Notes under the pieces: model-generated | The model's input: only the letters and a program-made list of their open reading frames with translations | What the model was told of the DNA's origin: nothing | Database searches by the model: none | Assembly (NCBI GenBank): GCA_022702705.1 | Contig: CM040427.1 | Coordinates: forward strand, 77,984,209-78,048,208 | Source: Papilionanthe hookeriana x Papilionanthe teres | Taxonomy: Eukaryota > Streptophyta > Magnoliopsida > Asparagales > Orchidaceae | Direction: 5' to 3' | DNA length: 64,000 nucleotides | Made by a program: the position numbers and the translations under genes | Shown here: positions 1 through 11,462 of the stretch, one piece after another | How the letters are laid out: the number at the start of each line of letters is the position of its first letter | How positions within the stretch are numbered: position 1 is the stretch's first letter

Positions 1-3000
1 TGCACCCACCTTACTTGGCTCACTCCTATTGGGCCTTGAACATTAGAATCCTCCACCTCATCACCCTTTTTCAAGCATTGTCCTGGCTAGTCAGCCACCA
101 TCCTTTGGCTGATAAAATGGCCACCATCCATGGCTAAAATATACACACTCATGTTTGCCTTGGCGAAGCCCTGCCAAATTGTTCCCCAACCTTCCTGCAA
201 CCTCTCAATGTTCAATCTCATTTTCCTCAGTTCTTCTCCCTCACTGCAAACCCCAATTCTAAAACCCAAAACCAAGGCATCTTTTGGCCTCCAGTAATAA
301 TAGCAATAATACTCTAAATAAATTGTTTCATATTCTTCACAACATTGTAAAACTTTGATCCCAATCAAAATCTTACTTTGTCGAGCTCTCTAACCTGGTA
401 CAAGACCAAAGTCAATCACCTTTTGATTAGGATCATAATTGGACCTGTTCTCAAAGGAAAACAGTGCTTTGAAGAGGCTCTAAGAGCTCAAGTGAAGCTT
501 TCAAACAAACCCAATCGATACCTCTCCTCTTGGGTTGAGGTATAACCTAAAAAACTCTATTTTTGCTTCAACTTTGAACCTTTCTGAAGAAAATTTGCAT
601 GCCATGATAATCTAGCTGCTTGGATGCGTTCTTCATGCTTAGATGAAGGTGTAGAAACAAAATGTTCTAAATTTGGTTAAGTATCGAGTGAGATCTTAAA
701 GTTAAAAGTTGGATGGTTTATGTGTTTTGGCGCATTTGGGACGATGGACAGTGACGGTGGTATTATCATAGTATTTTGGTAGTATTCAGGTGTTATTTAA
801 ACTGTTCCGTTGTTTTATTTGTACCTGTGTTATTTGCGTTGTATTTTGGTAGTTTCCTAGTTTTATTGGCACTGTTCTGCGGTGTTATTTGCTTTGAGAG
901 ACCATGGTGTTATTCTGGTTCTACTATGATGTTTTTATGGTTATATTTGAGTTTTAAATTGTGGGCCTAACTAGGTGAAGATGTAGATAGAGAAGCAAAT
1001 GGCGGGACGACGCATGGAGTCTTCGGAGCTGCCTAGGATGAGTTGGTGTGGACGTGGTTAAGTTAAAAAAAATGGGATTTTTAGATTTAATTAATTCCAT
1101 AAATTGATTTAAACTTTGAAAAGTCATATCATGGAGTAGAATGAACATAAAAATAGAATAAAAATATCTTGGTTCCAGTGAACAAAGGAGAATTTACTAA
1201 TATAAAATTTTAAAATATTTACTTAACATTTTTCTATAAATTAATTAATTCTTCCAAAACTTATTTTGGTCATAAAAAATCAAATATCAATTATTTTGAC
1301 TTGAAATTTTGAAGGTTTGTTCATCATGACATTACAAGTGTTCCCTGAATTTTCCAAAGTCAGAGAACACTCTTAACTTATAATCCCTATTTTTAAATGA
1401 AAATGTCAGTGTTTTGGTTAAATAATTATTGAAAATAAAATATAAATAAATAAATACTAGATCAAGTTTGGTGAGTTCTCTATGGTCAAGGGAACCAGGG
1501 AAAAATAAAAGTTTAATTTCAAAAGTAATTATGTTTTCTATTTGGTTTTCTTTTAAAAATAAATTAAAAAATTATAAAAATTAAATTATATTTTGAAAAT
1601 CCACTAAATTTGCTCTGATTAGTCCCCTAACCTTGGGTAACATCAGATAAATTTTTCATGGGCAGAGAACTTATTTTGAGTAGTTAAATTAATTATTATG
1701 TTAAATTCACTATTTTGAGTGTAAATAATTCTAAAAAATAAATAAATATCAGAAAAATGCAATTTTTTCTCTGTTAACTTAATTAATCCATCCATGGCTA
1801 GGAGGTCAATGAAATTTCATGATCATTAGACTTGTAATTTGAGAGTACTAGTGTTTGAACCCTAAGGGTAGGTTTGTAATTTTTGGGATTTTGCACTTAA
1901 CTCTAAATTTTAGGATTAAATCTGAGGAGATGGACTTAAATGATGATAATTAACTTACAAAGGGCTATAAGGTAGCAACCCACTTACCATTTTTGTACAA
2001 GAAGGGAAAAATGATAATATCTAAATTGTTGAGATTTGGAAGAAATAATTAGAAGATTAAAGAGTAAGAGGTATGAATTGGAAGATCAGTAGGCTATCAA
2101 TTGAGACCTCTAATCATTGGTTAAACTAAATTCCAATTCTTTTAAGATTAAAACACACTTCATAAATCGTTTTTAAAAATTATAAATTTACTCTTGAACC
2201 CTTTAAGAGCTTGTTAGTGAATTAGATTTGACCAAAATGCATTTGGGCTTTAGTTCAAAGCACATAAATCATAATGAAATATCTTAAAATACTGCAAGCT
2301 CAAGTCTGAGTGTGAGTTATACCCTATGCAGGGGTTCACTCCCTTAACTCTCAATTGAATGTTTAAGTTAATTACTTGGCCTTAGTTCAGGAATTAGTTA
2401 GGACTTTGAGCACAACTTCAAACACAACAATGCAACTTTAACTCAGTATGGGGTAATTAATCTAACTATGTGATAAGACCAATGAACTTGGGATAACCCA
2501 AGTGATTCCAAGGTTGTCTAGAGTCACTCTCTAGATGTCCTTACAAGATTTTGGATATTTTAGGGGACATGTGGACTTATTACCATATGTTGAAGAAAAT
2601 CATCCACAAAAACATAGAGATACACCAGGTTGTGCTTCAAGGCCTTCTTCATTAAATTAACGAATGAAAATTCTCGTTACAACTTAACCTACAATGAAAC
2701 ATAATGCTTAGAGATTTGGGATTGAATCTTACACACAAACCCTTATAGTAATTGGGCATATTTTAAATGCCACATATGGATCATCGGGCTGGTATACGTT
2801 GAATTTTTGGGTGTTAAGAGCGATGATTAGAGCAGTATCTTGGTATGTGACGAGTAATGTATGTCCTAGACACTTGAGTGGGTCAAGGATTTCCATTACT
2901 ACCCCTAACATTTAGTAAAGGGTTACCCCTCGTTCTCATGGGTGATCGGTAGTCCTAGCTCATTGGTGTGATTGACTCATGAATGTCTGATTTTAATATA

Positions 3001-3540
3001 CAATAACAAAATGTACTTTTGAATGAAAAATTGTATTTTGTTTGTTAAATGTTTACAAAATTCAAACGAATTTTGCATGTAAATTAAAATTCAACATTTA
3101 AGATGTTATTTTGGACAAATTTATGTGTCAGTCACACAGACATGGATGAGGACCGTCCTCCTATGATTGCATTGCCAGTAGCTTTTTAGCCTATGTTGGG
3201 TCTCACAGACATGACACTTACAAGTTGCCTACGGAGTTCCTTAGGGAAGAATTTCTAAGGCTTCGGTCCTGGTTCTGACTCCCTTATAATTTAAACTCTT
3301 ACACCCAGCCTTGATCTTCTATATGTGACATCGTGTTTTGTTTTACTTGTTGGGTTTTCTTACAACTTGTTTAAGTTTTACTTGGATTTTCTTACAATTG
3401 AAATAAATTTCCCGCACATTAGTATATTACATTGTATTAATCTGTCATAGTAGCAAGACACCCTAGTACACATGTTTATTTACCGCACTTTACTGCATTT
3501 TTACTACACCTATTGATTAATTTTACTTCTTCACTTATTT
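1..3540. other. Repeat-derived region without a recognised gene; inverted counterpart of part of 26.6-29.9 kb
   Basis: AT-rich DNA with only short ORFs; the longest, 93 codons on the minus strand at 87-368, matches no family I know. Read on the minus strand, several islands align by eye with the plus strand of 26-30 kb. One is a GC-richer island at about 965-1045, which shares 'AGCTCCGAAG' and 'GCGTCG' with 29,385-29,440. Another is near 600-660 and resembles 29,685-29,720. The AT-rich part at 1,060-2,200 has the same style of alternating A/T tracts and short 'GAGAAC' or 'GGGAACC' islands as 28,060-29,270. I infer an old transposon copy in opposite orientation, not host coding DNA. Confidence 0.5.
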
Positions 3541-3639
3541 ATGACATTTGAAAATGCCCTAGGGTTGACAACAATAAGACATATGCTAGGTGGTTCCCTG
3601 CGATAAACCATGACTCAACAATTTGAATGTTCACATAAA

Positions 3640-4290
3640 CTTTAAACCCATAATCGCTATGATATAGAGCTCGGGGCAAGCTTTTGGGCAGCACGACGAG
3701 GATGCAAGTGAATAGCAAAGGACTCTACCGACGAATCAAGACCCGACATGAAACAAGATCTACTTCAATTACACATTCTTTAGTTTAAAATAACATAACT
3801 CATAGGACTTTGAGGTAGTTCATCTAGCACAACATAAATCATTACACCATCTTTAGGCTTTTGCACAACCATGTTGTGTAATATAAGTTCTAACTCTCTT
3901 TAGGCTCTTAGATTGTCATTCGGTAAGACGTAGACCCTCCTATCTTTGAAGGCTAGTTGTATAATTTGGGTATCATGCAAGTGTAAGCTCTAAATAATAA
4001 AATTGGCAAGCTTGAAATATCAAATGACACAATCTTCAAAATTGAAGCCAAATAGTAGGATAGTTCGGGAATTCACCGAGGTTTTTTTCCTCGGATACGC
4101 GACATCTCCTACTCTTTCCTCTTTTGGACTCCTAAATATAATTGCTCATATTTGGTCCTTTCCCACTTGATTTTTCATGTCCATCCTTAAAAACCTAAAT
4201 GTTGAATTCTTAATGACAAAGACATTTGATCATCACCGAGAGTATTATGAAGTGACTTCGGTCATTTAGGATGTAATTAACTATATGTGC
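3640..4290 (-). pseudogene. Degenerate transposon-like coding segment, family not recognised
   Basis: On the minus strand one frame stays readable for about 150 codons from near 4,080 down to 3,650, with only a few stops. It contains recognisable stretches such as 'KDRRVYVLPNDN' and 'DELPQSPMSYVILN'. The plus strand at 26,250-26,600 encodes related stretches ('KDRRSYVISHDN', 'KLPQSPMAYLFISKKG'). Two diverged copies that keep the same peptide words suggest a once-real coding region. I do not recognise the family. Its setting suggests a gag-side or accessory domain of a gypsy-type element, and a link to the 'putative gypsy type transposon' domain is only a guess. Stops, frameshifts and the lack of a start make it non-functional. 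Confidence 0.45.
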
Positions 4291-4532
4291 TTGCCTTATA
4301 GGGAACTTAGAACTCAAGTAAAATAAACCATCTCTAATATTCAATATTAAATAGGGAAACTTGTCGGTAACACATAAAAGATTTCGCAGACTAAACAGAT
4401 GTCATTAGTTATATAGTTTATATGATCGAGCTCATTATCAAGTAGTATACATATCTCTTGAAATAGTGTATTACTTGTAGTTTTGTGCTCAATTATTTAA
4501 ACTATTAAATGTATGAGATCTGTTTAGTCTCA

Positions 4533-4536
<4 letters not shown>

Positions 4537-4573
<37 letters not shown>
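4537..4573. repeat. (TA)n microsatellite
   Basis: An uninterrupted run of TA dinucleotides about 37 bp long, followed by AT-rich sequence. Confidence 0.95.
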
Positions 4574-4577
<4 letters not shown>

Positions 4578-4609
4578 TTAAAATTTTTTTAAAAATAAAA
4601 AAGTGACCG

Positions 4610-5725
4610 ACAGCTTATTCTGAATTGGAATGGCTTACACATTCCCAATCATGACTTGTTCAACACTATACTATGGATTTGCAGGTTGTTGTTAATTGAT
4701 GTCGGATGTGAAGTGTGTTGTCAGCCCAGAGTCTTAGATCCATTCTTTGGAGGTGGTCGTAAAGGCTTGAAGAGGAACCGTGGGTTGGTATTCAAGATTG
4801 GTGTGATGTTAACATACAGATGTTGAGTTCCATGATTTGTTGTAGGTTTGACGATGACATAGAGGTTGGATTGTTTGCGATCACGGAAGTCATTTGTGTA
4901 TCCTCCATATTGATTCGCATTTGAATTTCAGCCTCTACACCTGTCATGAAATTGATCTCGGCCACGAGATGTTGTAAGGACAATTTGGGATTGAATGGAT
5001 GTTGTATTTTTGGCTTTTTTCAGTTTGAAGGTTAATTTCATTGTTGCACAATAAAGAATACAGATCTTCAAGAGCAATAGGTCGGATCATGGTGCGAATA
5101 AAGGTATTGATCGTATTATAGATTGATGGTAGTCCATTCAAGATGTATAGAAGAACATCTTCTTAGTCTATGTTGGATCCGGTGGCATATATCTGGTACA
5201 CTAGATTTCTATTTGTTGAGAGAAATTATTGCATTGTATTGTCCTTCAAAGCAATGTGATGCAGTTCGTTCTTCTGCTGAATTACACATGATCAATTGGT
5301 GGGCAGAAATAGATGCTCGAGGGTGCTCCAGTTGGATGTGGTGGACTGTAGATGCAAAAGATGGGGAAGAACTGCTGAGTTGATGATTGAGTAGAGTAGA
5401 GAAGTCAGATTCTGGTCCAAAAGCTTCCATAGTTGAAATTGGGGATCCTCGACATTGTCATTGTTGACACTTTTGAATTGGGGAGGATAGACACAACTTC
5501 CATCAAGGAACCTTGAAAACCCATTTACCTCAAAGGTTTTAAAGACCTAAACCTTCTAGATGTGTTAACTTTTAGTGGTGAGTTGGTTTTAGGTGAGGTG
5601 TTTGGGATAGGAATTCAAAAATTTAGGGCAAGTGAGAAGATGATGGTAAGAGCATTAAGAGGAGGAGATTGAGAATTTGAGATCATGGATTCATCCATTT
5701 GCGGGGAAGAAGAGGGTTTATCCAT
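4610..5725 (-). pseudogene. Ty1/copia gag-protease remnant (element A)
   Basis: Minus-strand reading starts at an ATG at 5,725, just downstream of a primer site and LTR. The gag-like part (about 4,950-5,700) carries the copia gag pattern of a short 'LPSIYNT' motif followed by 'EDLYSLLCNNE'. Farther on, near 4,610-4,770, the protease region is visible as 'DSGLTTHFTSD' followed by 'EQVMIGNV', the usual spacing for a copia aspartic protease. The catalytic Asp-Ser-Gly is present. Several stops and frameshifts break the frame, and no CCHC knuckle or integrase follows. In a live element this would form the capsid and the processing enzyme; here it is a dead fragment. The copia assignment is firm because gag, protease, primer site and LTR lie in the right order. 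Confidence 0.75.
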
Positions 5726-5754
5726 AGTTGAGAAGGAGGAGGCGATTTCTCAGG

Positions 5755-5770
5755 CACAACTCCAATACCA
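5755..5770 (-). promoter_or_regulatory. Copia primer-binding site
   Basis: On the minus strand the LTR end is followed at once by 'TGGTATTGGAGTTGTG', close to the plant copia site TGGTATCAGAGC complementary to initiator tRNA-Met. This fixes the orientation of element A and the LTR boundary at 5,771. Confidence 0.65.
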
Positions 5771-6013
5771 TGAAATCAGGGAGAACCAAGGATCGAGATT
5801 TGGAGAAGGAGAAACCTAGCATATGGCCCAAAAAAGAATACTTTCTTTTAATATTCCATGTCATCAAGTATTACATAGAAATAGGTATAAAAAGGTGAAA
5901 AGGGAAGTTCTAAATACATTTGCTCCAATAACTGAATTGGTTATATTAGGCAGCACTCCTCCTTTGGGGACCACATATGGGTAATAATTTCTTAAGGTGT
6001 AGTGTTACTAATA
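5771..6013 (-). repeat. Copia 5' LTR of element A (short LTR, about 243 bp)
   Basis: This stretch repeats directly at 7,409-7,645. Shared blocks include 'GGAGAAGGAGAAACC' near the left end and 'GGACCACATATGGGTAATAA' near the right end. The left edge abuts the primer site. The right edge is set where similarity to the second copy ends. The flanking five bases are gagct here and gagtt beside the other copy. LTRs of about 240 bp are common in plant copia elements. Confidence 0.7.
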
Positions 6014-7309
6014 GAGCTCACTGCTTCTATCAAGTTGGCGATCAAAGGTGAGCTTATATTGCTATAATATCTTAAAATTAACTAACTATTTTGAATTAGA
6101 CATGTTAAACATATAATAAATGTTTTAAAAAATTAATACTTAATTATATTTTGGAATGATAATTTTTCAAGTTCAAATTTATCATTATGACTACCAGACT
6201 ATTGATCTAACAATTTTTATTTATATCAAACTTGTTGTCTAAATCCAAATATTCAATATGTCCAGACACACCAATAATAATAATAATAAATTGAACTAAT
6301 TATTGCAACATGTTTTGTCAAATAATAAAGAAATATTTTCAAATAATGACTTCCTAGATTATTTATTTATAGTGTTATTCCTATCAATAATGACTTCCTA
6401 GGTTTTTTTCTTACATGTAAATTTTCATCATAAAGTCTAACATTCATTAGTTGTTTTAAATTTTTCATCATGATATATATGTCTCAATCTTTGCTATTGT
6501 TGAATCATGAATTATTTGTGAATCACACCTAAGGAATAAAGTGCAATGAGAAGAAATACAAAGAGAGAGAAAGAGAGATGAGTAAACATGCATAAACAGT
6601 AATATGTTGTATCAATCATGTCAATCCTCCTTTGTTTATAAGATGATTCTCTTATTTATAAAGAAAATGGTATAATTTGATTTAGACTAACCCAGGGCAA
6701 GACTGAGTTGATCCAAATCAGGTTAACATTGAGGTAACCCGGGTTAGGCTTGGTTGACTCAACTAAAGTTAAGCCAAATCTAACTCAAGTTAACTAAATT
6801 CTGTGTCAAATTGTATTTTGCAATGATAACTTATGGCCGTTCAAATTTATCTTTACGAACCACCAAATTTGTTTGATCTAACAAATTTCAGTTCTTTCAT
6901 ATATATGTTCTAACTATAAATATTAATTGGGGATTGGGGCCACAAACAAAACTAAACTCGCATATGTTGTCAAATAATTAACAAAAATTGCCAAAATAGT
7001 ATTCAATGATTTTTTTAGTCCTATTGAATCAACAATGACTTCCTAAATTGTTTTGTTTGACATCTTAATTTTCATCGTAAATCCTTACTTTATATGCGAC
7101 ATAGGCAAAATCTTGTATAAATTTTTATTCTTATAGAAATACCTCTCGACCTCCAACAAATTTATAGTAAAATATGAATATAGTTGTTTCCTAGGAAGCA
7201 GACACGCCTAACAGTGCACGCAGCTTCCTTTTTGCTATTTAATTAAAAAAGGTTGCATTATTGCAGTTAACGTACTAATGTATGCGAAGCCGTCTAAAAT
7301 AATTAATTA

Positions 7310-7367
<58 letters not shown>

Positions 7368-7408
7368 ATAAAAATTACCCCCAAAATGAGTATTGAATGC
7401 ATTGAGTT
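6014..7408. repeat. Dispersed repeat block between two copia LTRs
   Basis: There is no coding potential. The stretch 6,110-6,690 repeats at 9,010-9,600. A second, more diverged copy of its first part sits at 6,810-7,100. The part at about 7,160-7,300 (a 'GGAAGCAGAC' start and a 'GCGAAGCC' end) resembles 23,650-23,755. Near 6,510-6,690 lies an LTR-like stretch with 'GTGAATCACACCTAAGGA', a purine-rich zone and, on the minus strand, a TATAAATAAG box. Versions of this stretch recur at 9,430-9,600 and 23,890-24,040. I read it as LTR-like sequence of an unassigned retrotransposon, minus orientation. Confidence 0.6.
7318..7364. repeat. (TA)n microsatellite
   Basis: About 23 uninterrupted TA/AT dinucleotides, inside the dispersed repeat block. 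Confidence 0.95.
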
Positions 7409-7645
7409 TGAAATCCGGGCGAACGTGGAATGGGAATCCGGGAGAAGGAGAAACCCAACATGCGACCCGAGACGGAATTACTTTCTCTCAATATTTCATG
7501 TCGTCAAGTGTTACATAAACAAGTGGAAAGGAAAGTTTTGGATACATTTGCTCTAATAACAGAATTGGTTTATATTGGGCAACATTCCTTCCTTGGGGAC
7601 CACATATGGGTAATAATTTCTTAAGGTGGTGTAGTGTTGCTAATA
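7409..7645 (-). repeat. Copia 3' LTR of element B
   Basis: Direct repeat of 5,771-6,013. Both copies begin TGAAATC(A/C)GG on the plus strand and end near 'GTGTT(A/G)CTAATA'. On the minus strand it lies directly downstream of the RNase H region at 7,646-8,190, which makes it the 3' LTR of the pol fragment. The outer five bases (gagtt) resemble those beside the other LTR (gagct). Confidence 0.7.
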
Positions 7646-9005
7646 TCCTTCTACAAGCTAATGGTTCGTGGAAGAACTGTTAGCTTGGTGTGAGGTTCAT
7701 GGAATTTTAACTTGGAGAGAGCTTTAATAAGTATGTCTGACGGTTGATCCTAGGTTTGAATGTATTCGATCTGTACCTATTTGGAGTTGATTTGGTCACG
7801 TATAAAGTAATAATCGATCTCCATGTGTTCCATCCTGGCGTGGAAAACAGACTTGTTGGTTGGTGAGATGGTAGAGATGTTGTCACAGTGAAGAGGTGTC
7901 GGCTGCTTGGTATCGATGTTAAATTCCTAAAGAAGATGGCAGAGCCATATAATATTTGCAGTAGCTGTAAGTAGTGCCCGATGCTCTACCTCCGTCGAGG
8001 ATCATGCCACCATGGGTTGTTTCATCACTTTCGAAGATATCAATGTGTCGCCAAGGAAAGAACATACTCATGTGGTGGATATGTAGTTTAGTTGGTCTTC
8101 AGTCCAATCAGCATCGGCATATGAGTGGGGTTGAAGATCTCCAGATCAAATTTCCAGCCCAAAATGACTTGAGCCTTTCAGATATCTAAAGATATGTGTT
8201 AGATATTTGTATTGGGTTGTGGTAAGAGAGTGTGTATGTTGGCATAGCCAGTTGATAGCATATGCATTGTCCGGACGGGTTACTGTAAGGTATTGAAGGG
8301 ATCCTGTCAGTTGTCGGTAAAGGGCGGGGTTATGAAATGGTATACCTGAGTTGAAATAAGTTGGTTTGCATAAATGTATAAGGGTGTTGAGTGCTGTGCA
8401 GTCCTGCATCTCGGTTGTATGAAGAAGTTGTAAGGTATGTCGTTTTTTTATTGAGATGATAGGAGCTTGCTGATTTGTGGACTTGAATACTCATGAAGGA
8501 TCCGATTGGACCTTGATGCTTCAGGTGGAATGTAGCAGCCACTTTAGGTCAGCTTGGAGATCTCGCTGAAATCATTTCTCATAATGAGGATATTGTCTAC
8601 ATAGATGAGGATTGAGGACAAACATTTTAAATTTATTTTGATGATATAGTAGGAGGGAAGGATCCACCTTGCTGAACTAAAACATGTTAGCTCGAAAGAA
8701 GCTGTAGAAAGTGACGAACCATAGTCGTGGAGCCTGCTTGAGATCACATAATGATTTTTTCAGCAAACATACAAGATTTGGAAATTGTGGATCCTGAAAC
8801 TCGAGTGTTTTTTTCATATACACTTTCTCATTGAGGTTGTTGTGGAGGAACACGTTGGAGATGTCGAAATAAAGGATGTTATAATTGTGATGAAGAGCCA
8901 CCATAATGAGTATGTGAATGGTAGGAAGTTTGGCAACTGGGCTGAATATTTCATGATAATTGATTCCAAGCTCATGTGTGTGACATTGAGCAACAAGGCA
9001 TATAA
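7646..9005 (-). pseudogene. Ty1/copia reverse transcriptase-RNase H fragment (element B)
   Basis: Minus-strand pieces spell the end of a copia polyprotein. RT begins near 9,003. The block near 8,740-8,890 reads like 'DISNVFLHNNLNEKVYM' and 'KSLCDLKQAPRLWF', classic copia RT motifs. The catalytic box near 8,575-8,610 reads YVDN, with the second Asp of YVDD lost. The connection region (8,146-8,409) has 'LTGSLQYLTVTRPD' and 'IFRYLKGSSHFGLEI'. RNase H (about 7,660-8,000) has 'EHRALLTATANIIWLCHLL', 'LHCDNISTIS' and 'FHARMEHMEIDYYFIRDQ'. Stops and frameshifts are spread throughout. Gag, integrase and the 5' LTR are missing on the right side. It is a dead 3' part of a copia element. Confidence 0.85.
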
Positions 9006-9009
9006 TTAA

Positions 9010-9172
9010 AGCTTAAAAAATCAATAGTTAATTATATTTTGCAATGACAATTTTCTTCAGTTCAAATTTATCACTATGACTACCGAATAATTGATCTAAC
9101 AATTTTCATTTATTTCAAAGTTGTTTTCTAAATATAAATATTAAATAGGTCCATACACACCAATAAAAAAAA

Positions 9173-9214
<42 letters not shown>

Positions 9215-9659
9215 TAAACTGATTATTGCAACTCGTGTTGTCAAATAATAAAGAAATATTTTCAAAATAGTTTTGAGTGTTTTTTTGTAGTTATATTCCC
9301 ATCAATAATGACTTCCTAGATTATTTTCTTGACATATTAATTCTCATCATAAAGTCCAACAATCATTAATTGTTTTAAAATTATCATCTTGATATATATG
9401 TCTCAAACTATAGTGTTGTTAAATCATGATTTATCTGTGAATCACACCTAAGGAATAGAGCGTAATGAGAGAGAAATATAGAAAGATAGCGAGAGAGAGG
9501 AATAAACAGTCGCGAACAGTAATATGTCGTATCAATCATGTCAATCTTCCTTTATTCATAAAATGATTCCCTTATTTATAAAAAGGATGGTACAATGTGA
9601 AGATGTTACATTTTGGCCCCTACTTTAAAGAGGATCATATTGGGTATTTTTTGGTATTG
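9010..9659. repeat. Second copy of the dispersed repeat block, left flank of the Athila insertion
   Basis: Similar to 6,110-6,690 over most of its length, including the zone with 'GTGAATCACACCTAAGGAAT' and the minus-strand TATAAATAAG box near 9,572-9,582. It is cut at 9,664 by the Athila-like element. Its continuation resumes at 23,098. Confidence 0.65.
9173..9213. repeat. (AAT)n microsatellite
   Basis: About 13 to 14 AAT/ATA trinucleotides after an A-rich start. The corresponding place in the copy near 6,280 has only about six units. Confidence 0.95.
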
Positions 9660-9664
9660 TGCAT
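9660..9664. repeat. Target site duplication of the Athila-like element, left
   Basis: The five bases tgcat directly before the left LTR match tgcat at 23,093-23,097 after the right LTR. Five base pairs is the normal duplication size for Ty3/gypsy integrases. Confidence 0.85.
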
Positions 9665-10903
9665 TGACCTCAATCCGCGAACAACGTAGTAATTTATGCT
9701 CTCAAAAATATGTTATAGTCAATACTTTGACCTAAATAATAATAGTGGCTAGTGTATATAAATGTAATTTTATGGAAAATATTTTACACACTAGAGGTAC
9801 TACGTAAGTATACGTATCGTTTCAAGTAATATATGGCTTTAAATAAAGACCCCAAGTATCGATCCCACGAGGAGCTTTATAGATTTTTAAATATTTAAAT
9901 TTTATTTTTATGTATTTCTTTTAAAGTTTTAAATTTAATATTTAATTTACTAAAAGCGAGAATTAAAGCGTACTAAAATAATGAGTGATGTAAATAATAA
10001 TAAGCAAACAACTTTCTTCCTTTCAATTAATCCAAGACTTTTTAGATAATACAATATTCATGGAGAATATAAATTTATGGTATTGTGCCAAATAGAAGCA
10101 GTCCTATTATTTACCTTTGCTCGATAGTATAAAGAACATTGGCTAATCTATAAATCAGGTCTGGATGTAATGTTAGTAGAATGGGTTAATCTAGGCTCAC
10201 GCTACTAGATGTCCGAGGTGGCTATGGTCGGCCCTACTAGTGACCCGTTCCTCTCTATAAACCAAATTACAAGAATTTAGTCTGTCACTCTAAAAACTTA
10301 TCAGTTCTACGCCCATTGAATAATATTTTCCTATTTATTTGCACTTCATCTTGAATACCCCGCACAAGGCCTTCAACTACCCAAGGATTCATGTGATATC
10401 TACTAGTTAAGAGTTCATCTCCTTCTAGGTCTCAAAACTCTTCAACAGATTTTTACAATTTAAATGGACAATTTAAATAGTAAATTAAGATCAGGTATTA
10501 ATATCATCACAATATTTAAAACATAATTTAGTTTCTAATTCTCCAACGAATTTTATATTATCTTATTTATCTTTTCATAATTGAAAGGAGAAAGTAAAGT
10601 AACTACTCAGAACACATTGAATCTAAATAACAAAATATATAAATAAAACTTTGAATAAAATTACAAATACTTATCTCAAGTGTTTCTCCATCTGAACATC
10701 TGGTTCCTACTGACTCCAAAGCGAAATAGACTTCAAAAGCACCAACTCTTCCAAACTCACAATACAAACTCTAAATAAAATAAACTCACTAATTTATGAA
10801 GGAAAGTAAACTAAAAGTATGGCCCTTAAAATTATCTCTCTAATTTTTGGATTTCTTATTGGGCTACTTGGGGTGGGCGTTTTTCTCTGTAGGAATAGCC
10901 TCA

Positions 10904-10911
10904 TATTTATA
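10904..10911 (-). promoter_or_regulatory. TATA box of the 3' LTR
   Basis: TATAAATA on the minus strand, followed by a GAGGC stretch; the same box lies at 22,467-22,474 in the other LTR. It is the likely RNA polymerase II start region of the element. Confidence 0.6.
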
Positions 10912-10983
10912 GGTTTCAAGGGTTGCCTAAGGCACCTCTTCAAAATATGTCCAAGTTCAATGAATCTTCTAGAAAGTGTGTCT

Positions 10984-10997
10984 GGCGCCTAGGCGCC
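10984..10997. repeat. 14-bp palindrome GGCGCCTAGGCGCC, single unit
   Basis: A perfect palindrome. The matching place in the 5' LTR (22,547-22,602) holds three units in tandem. Confidence 0.9.
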
Positions 10998-11206
10998 AGA
11001 CTCCGCGTCCAGTTCTTGACACCTCTTCACTTTAGATCGCACCTCTTCGCGTTCCAAATCGTTTCCAAGCGTCTAAATACAATGTATCACATGTCCTATA
11101 ATCCAGGAATAACTGCCAATCTTCTAGATGGTCCAATAACCGCTCTAACCGTCAAAATAACCGTCCAAAATAGTTACAAAAACCATCACAGATTTGGTAT
11201 TGAGCT

Positions 11207-11241
11207 GGCGCCTAGGCTCCGGATTCTGGCGCCTAGGCGCC
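11207..11241. repeat. Two palindrome units spaced 21 bp
   Basis: The first unit (11,207-11,220) is degenerate (GGCGCCTAGGCTCC). The second (11,228-11,241) is the perfect 14-mer. The matching place in the 5' LTR (22,811-22,885) holds four units. Confidence 0.85.
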
Positions 11242-11446
11242 AGGCTCATTATTTTGGCAATTTTGCATTTTGGCTCCATTTTTGCTCTTTTTGCTCCTTT
11301 TTCATTCTTTTTCATCTTTTTTTCCTTTTTGAACATTTTTGCATCACCTACATCCAAAAACATAAAATACCTTTCATTAAAGCATAATATCCTTAAAAAT
11401 TTGATAAAAATCAAGGCATAAAAATAGGTATTTTTTTCATGGATTA

Positions 11447-11462
11447 AAATCCCCCAAACTTA
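11447..11462 (-). promoter_or_regulatory. Polypurine tract of the Athila-like element
   Basis: Directly next to the 3' LTR, the minus strand reads 'TTTAAGTTTGGGGGATTT'. A GTTTGGGGG core at this position is usual for plus-strand priming in Athila-type elements. Confidence 0.75.

Larger units (their letters stand above)
9665..11446 (-). repeat. Athila-like 3' LTR (1,782 bp)
   Basis: Aligns from TGACCTCAATCCGCG at its plus-strand left end to the sequence ending 'TTCATGGATTA'. The other LTR ends in '...GGATCA', so here the terminal TG of the minus-strand reading has become TA. It is 83 bp shorter than the other LTR, and the difference is accounted for by fewer 21-bp palindrome units. A TATA box on the minus strand (TATAAATA, 10,904-10,911) is conserved in both LTRs. 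The two short ORFs inside are chance readings in LTR sequence. Confidence 0.9.

Noticed and set aside
87..368. 93-codon minus-strand ORF at the window start
   Set aside because: No recognisable domain, and it sits in a region that matches another repeat in inverted orientation.
10923..11421. ORFs of 75-154 codons in the left LTR
   Set aside because: They lie entirely in LTR sequence, overlap on both strands and are not kept at the same length in the other LTR.
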